This document shows positions 14,481-15,825 of a stretch of 15,825 nt of DNA, piece after piece. This DNA comes from UBA3907 sp033810155 (GTDB taxonomy: Bacteria > Bacillota > Sulfobacillia > Fermentithermobacillales > Fermentithermobacillaceae). How positions within the stretch are numbered: the stretch's first letter is position 1; each line of letters opens with the position of its first letter. Under the pieces are notes generated by a model, which was not told where the DNA came from, did not search any database, and saw only the letters and a list, made by a program, of their open reading frames with translations. The DNA is taken from assembly GCA_033810155.1 (NCBI GenBank), contig JAPXKJ010000024.1:1-15825 (forward strand), given 5' to 3'. Both the position numbers and the translations under genes were made by a program.

Positions 14481-14651
14481 TAACATAATGTATATTATAG
14501 GACGTTAAAAGATCATAACCATGGCTACACTTGCAGCCTTGCAGCATTGGATTGCCGATAGAAGGAATTGGCCCGGATGGTGTAGAACTTGAGTGAGCAG
14601 TATCAGTGAGTGGCTCGAGATGGTTGTCCAAGGAAGGGAGATTTGGACCTC
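14480..14651 (+). promoter_or_regulatory. Leader region of the NlpC/P60 gene
   Basis: An AT-rich stretch with the inverted repeat ATAAT-GTAT-ATTAT (14485-14498), flanked by TTAAC (14480-14484) and GTTAA (14504-14508), contains TATTAT and may hold the promoter or an operator; no good -35 box is seen. Downstream there is a perfect tandem 8-base repeat CTTGCAGC (14530-14545). Two possible RNA hairpins follow: CTTGAG/CTCGAG (14588-14593 with 14614-14619) and GTCCAA/TTGGAC (14626-14631 with 14643-14648). The second places the ribosome site GGAAGGGAG in its loop. No credible small gene is present. Confidence 0.35.
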
Positions 14652-15825
14652 TTGAAGTGCAACGGATTCAGAGAAATCGTTACGATGTTATTGTTATTGT
14701 GTTTGTTCGTATGTCTGGGCTCAGGATGCCAAGAAGAAGTTCTCGTTCAGTCTGAAGCTGAAATCGCTTCGAAAACAGACGCAATCCTGGCAAAGATAAT
14801 AGAAGACGCTGGTCTGTCTGACAGGGAGTGCGTATTTGATGTTCAGATTACAGATATTAGAAGGGGTAAGATTACGTTAACCGGTGAAACTAGCGAAGAA
14901 CGCTTGAAGGACATTTTGTTCGCCCGGATAGATGACGAATTGTCCTATGGGGTTGTAGATGAAATTGAGCTGCTCCCTAGTCCAGACTTAGGAGATAAGA
15001 CGTGGGCCCTTGTGTGCAAGCCAGTGATCAATTTGGGTTCTGCTCCTTCCAAGAAAGACTATGAGGACGTAGTTTCCCAAGCACGGCTTGGAGACGTCCT
15101 TAAGGTGCTCAAGACTCAAGATGAATGGTATCTAGTTCAGATGGATGACCATTATTTGGGTTGGGCCGACCCTTCTGACATCATCTTATGCAACAAAGAT
15201 GATCTTGACGGGTTTTGGGATAATGAAGTTGCTTTGATCGCGGTTAGAATGGCAGAGTGTCTTGATTCTCCAGGCGGGGAACCTGTTTTTGAGAAACGTT
15301 TGGTACAAGGTTCCATCCTCCCCATCGAATCTCAGACAGGAGAATGGGCAAAGCTTAGGCTTCCTGACGGAGGGAACGTATGTACGAAAACAGTGAATAT
15401 CCTTAGGTATAAGTCCCGCGAAGATGCGCTCAACAAACAATCTGGAGTAGCTGGTGTGATCGCAACGGCAAAGCAATATCTAGGGTTTCCTTACCTCTGG
15501 GGTGGCTGCACCTCGTATGGCTTTGACTGTTCTGGCTTCACGCAGTTTTGTATGAAGGTTAACGGTTATTCGATAAGAAGAGACGCTGATCTACAGTTCA
15601 AGCAGGGTGAACCGGTGCTTACTATCGCTCAACTTAAGCCGGGCGACCTGGTGTTTTTTCAACCGGACAATTCTGGTCCATCGCATGTGGGAATCTATAT
15701 AGGTGACTATAGGTTCATACATTCAGCAGGTTCTACTGGAGTTACCATAAACAGTTTCAAATCCTCCAATGTTGAAGAGTATTCAAGCTCGCTGACTATG
15801 CAGTTTTGCGGTGGTCGTCGGATTA
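14652..15825 (+). CDS. Secreted NlpC/P60 (C40) cell-wall peptidase, 3' end beyond window
   Basis: The frame is open from TTG 14652 to the window end (391 codons, no stop), so the C-terminus is missing. A signal peptide with hydrophobic core MLLLLCLFVCLGSG precedes Cys26, a probable lipoprotein site although the residue at -3 is Gly. Residues about 30-115 (VQITDIRRGKITLTGE) look BON-like. Two SH3-like regions follow (about 118-182 and 197-255), then the C40 domain from about 264. The catalytic residues are Cys293 in DCSGF, His345 in SHVGIYIG and His357 in IHSAG. Such enzymes usually cut gamma-D-glutamyl-diamino acid bonds in peptidoglycan stems. Other possible starts are TTG 14643 and ATG 14685. 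An AAGGAAGGGAG ribosome site is at 14630-14640. Confidence 0.88.
   Translation, partial: MKCNGFREIVTMLLLLCLFVCLGSGCQEEVLVQSEAEIASKTDAILAKIIEDAGLSDRECVFDVQITDIRRGKITLTGETSEERLKDILFARIDDELSYGVVDEIELLPSPDLGDKTWALVCKPVINLGSAPSKKDYEDVVSQARLGDVLKVLKTQDEWYLVQMDDHYLGWADPSDIILCNKDDLDGFWDNEVALIAVRMAECLDSPGGEPVFEKRLVQGSILPIESQTGEWAKLRLPDGGNVCTKTVNILRYKSREDALNKQSGVAGVIATAKQYLGFPYLWGGCTSYGFDCSGFTQFCMKVNGYSIRRDADLQFKQGEPVLTIAQLKPGDLVFFQPDNSGPSHVGIYIGDYRFIHSAGSTGVTINSFKSSNVEEYSSSLTMQFCGGRRI

Noticed and set aside
14521..14592. 23-codon frame starting ATG in the NlpC/P60 leader
   Set aside because: No ribosome site, no recognisable peptide, and such short frames are expected by chance.
14523..14650. T-box or other known riboswitch in the NlpC/P60 leader
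   Set aside because: No T-box core sequence, no terminator/antiterminator pair with a T run, and no motif of a known riboswitch was recognised.
1..15825. CRISPR arrays, insertion sequences, tRNA or rRNA genes
   Set aside because: No regularly spaced repeats, transposase motifs, terminal inverted repeats or tRNA-like folds were seen on reading the window.

Overview
The window is a stretch of the division and cell wall (dcw) cluster of a Bacillota (Firmicutes) bacterium, most likely a deep-branching or Clostridia-like lineage of moderate GC. The gene order (murD end, ftsW/spoVE, murG, murC, ftsQ/divIB, DUF881, sbp, ftsZ, then a ylmE-type gene, divIVA, lspA, rluD and a pyrimidine-gene phosphoribosyltransferase) matches the Bacillus/Clostridium plan. 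The DUF881, Sbp and DivIVA proteins point the same way. Starts are often GTG or TTG behind good Shine-Dalgarno sequences. No species can be named from the sequence alone.

Region 1 (1-6731) is a tightly packed forward operon. It makes lipid II (murD end, murG, murC), polymerises it at the septum (FtsW/SpoVE), and supplies the divisome (FtsQ/DivIB, FtsZ) plus two small membrane proteins typical of Gram-positive dcw clusters (DUF881 and Sbp). murB, ftsA and the sporulation genes spoIIGA/sigE/sigG, which often lie here in relatives, are absent from this stretch.

Region 2 (6732-9189) holds an orphan HlyD-like barrel-sandwich membrane protein, the PLP-binding protein YggS/YlmE (ATGA overlap) and DivIVA. 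sepF, ylmG and ylmH, normally found between ylmE and divIVA, are missing, so no FtsZ membrane anchor is encoded in the window.

Region 3 (9206-12191) is an accessory insert between divIVA and lspA. It contains an aspartate/glutamate racemase family enzyme, a YtcJ-like amidohydrolase, and a DUF1461 membrane protein on the minus strand whose 3' end overlaps the amidohydrolase tail to tail.

Region 4 (12250-14456) starts at a probable promoter and runs lspA-rluD-pyrE. The PyrE resembles the alphaproteobacterial subtype and has an altered PRPP loop. Region 5 (14457-15825) is a 195-base leader with possible RNA hairpins, followed by a secreted NlpC/P60 cell-wall peptidase that runs off the window end.

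Nearly everything is recognisable. I found no CRISPR array, mobile element, tRNA or rRNA, and no clearly new system. The oddities worth following are the missing FtsZ anchors, the orphan HlyD-like gene, the racemase/amidohydrolase insert, the unusual PyrE, and the structured leader of the NlpC/P60 gene.
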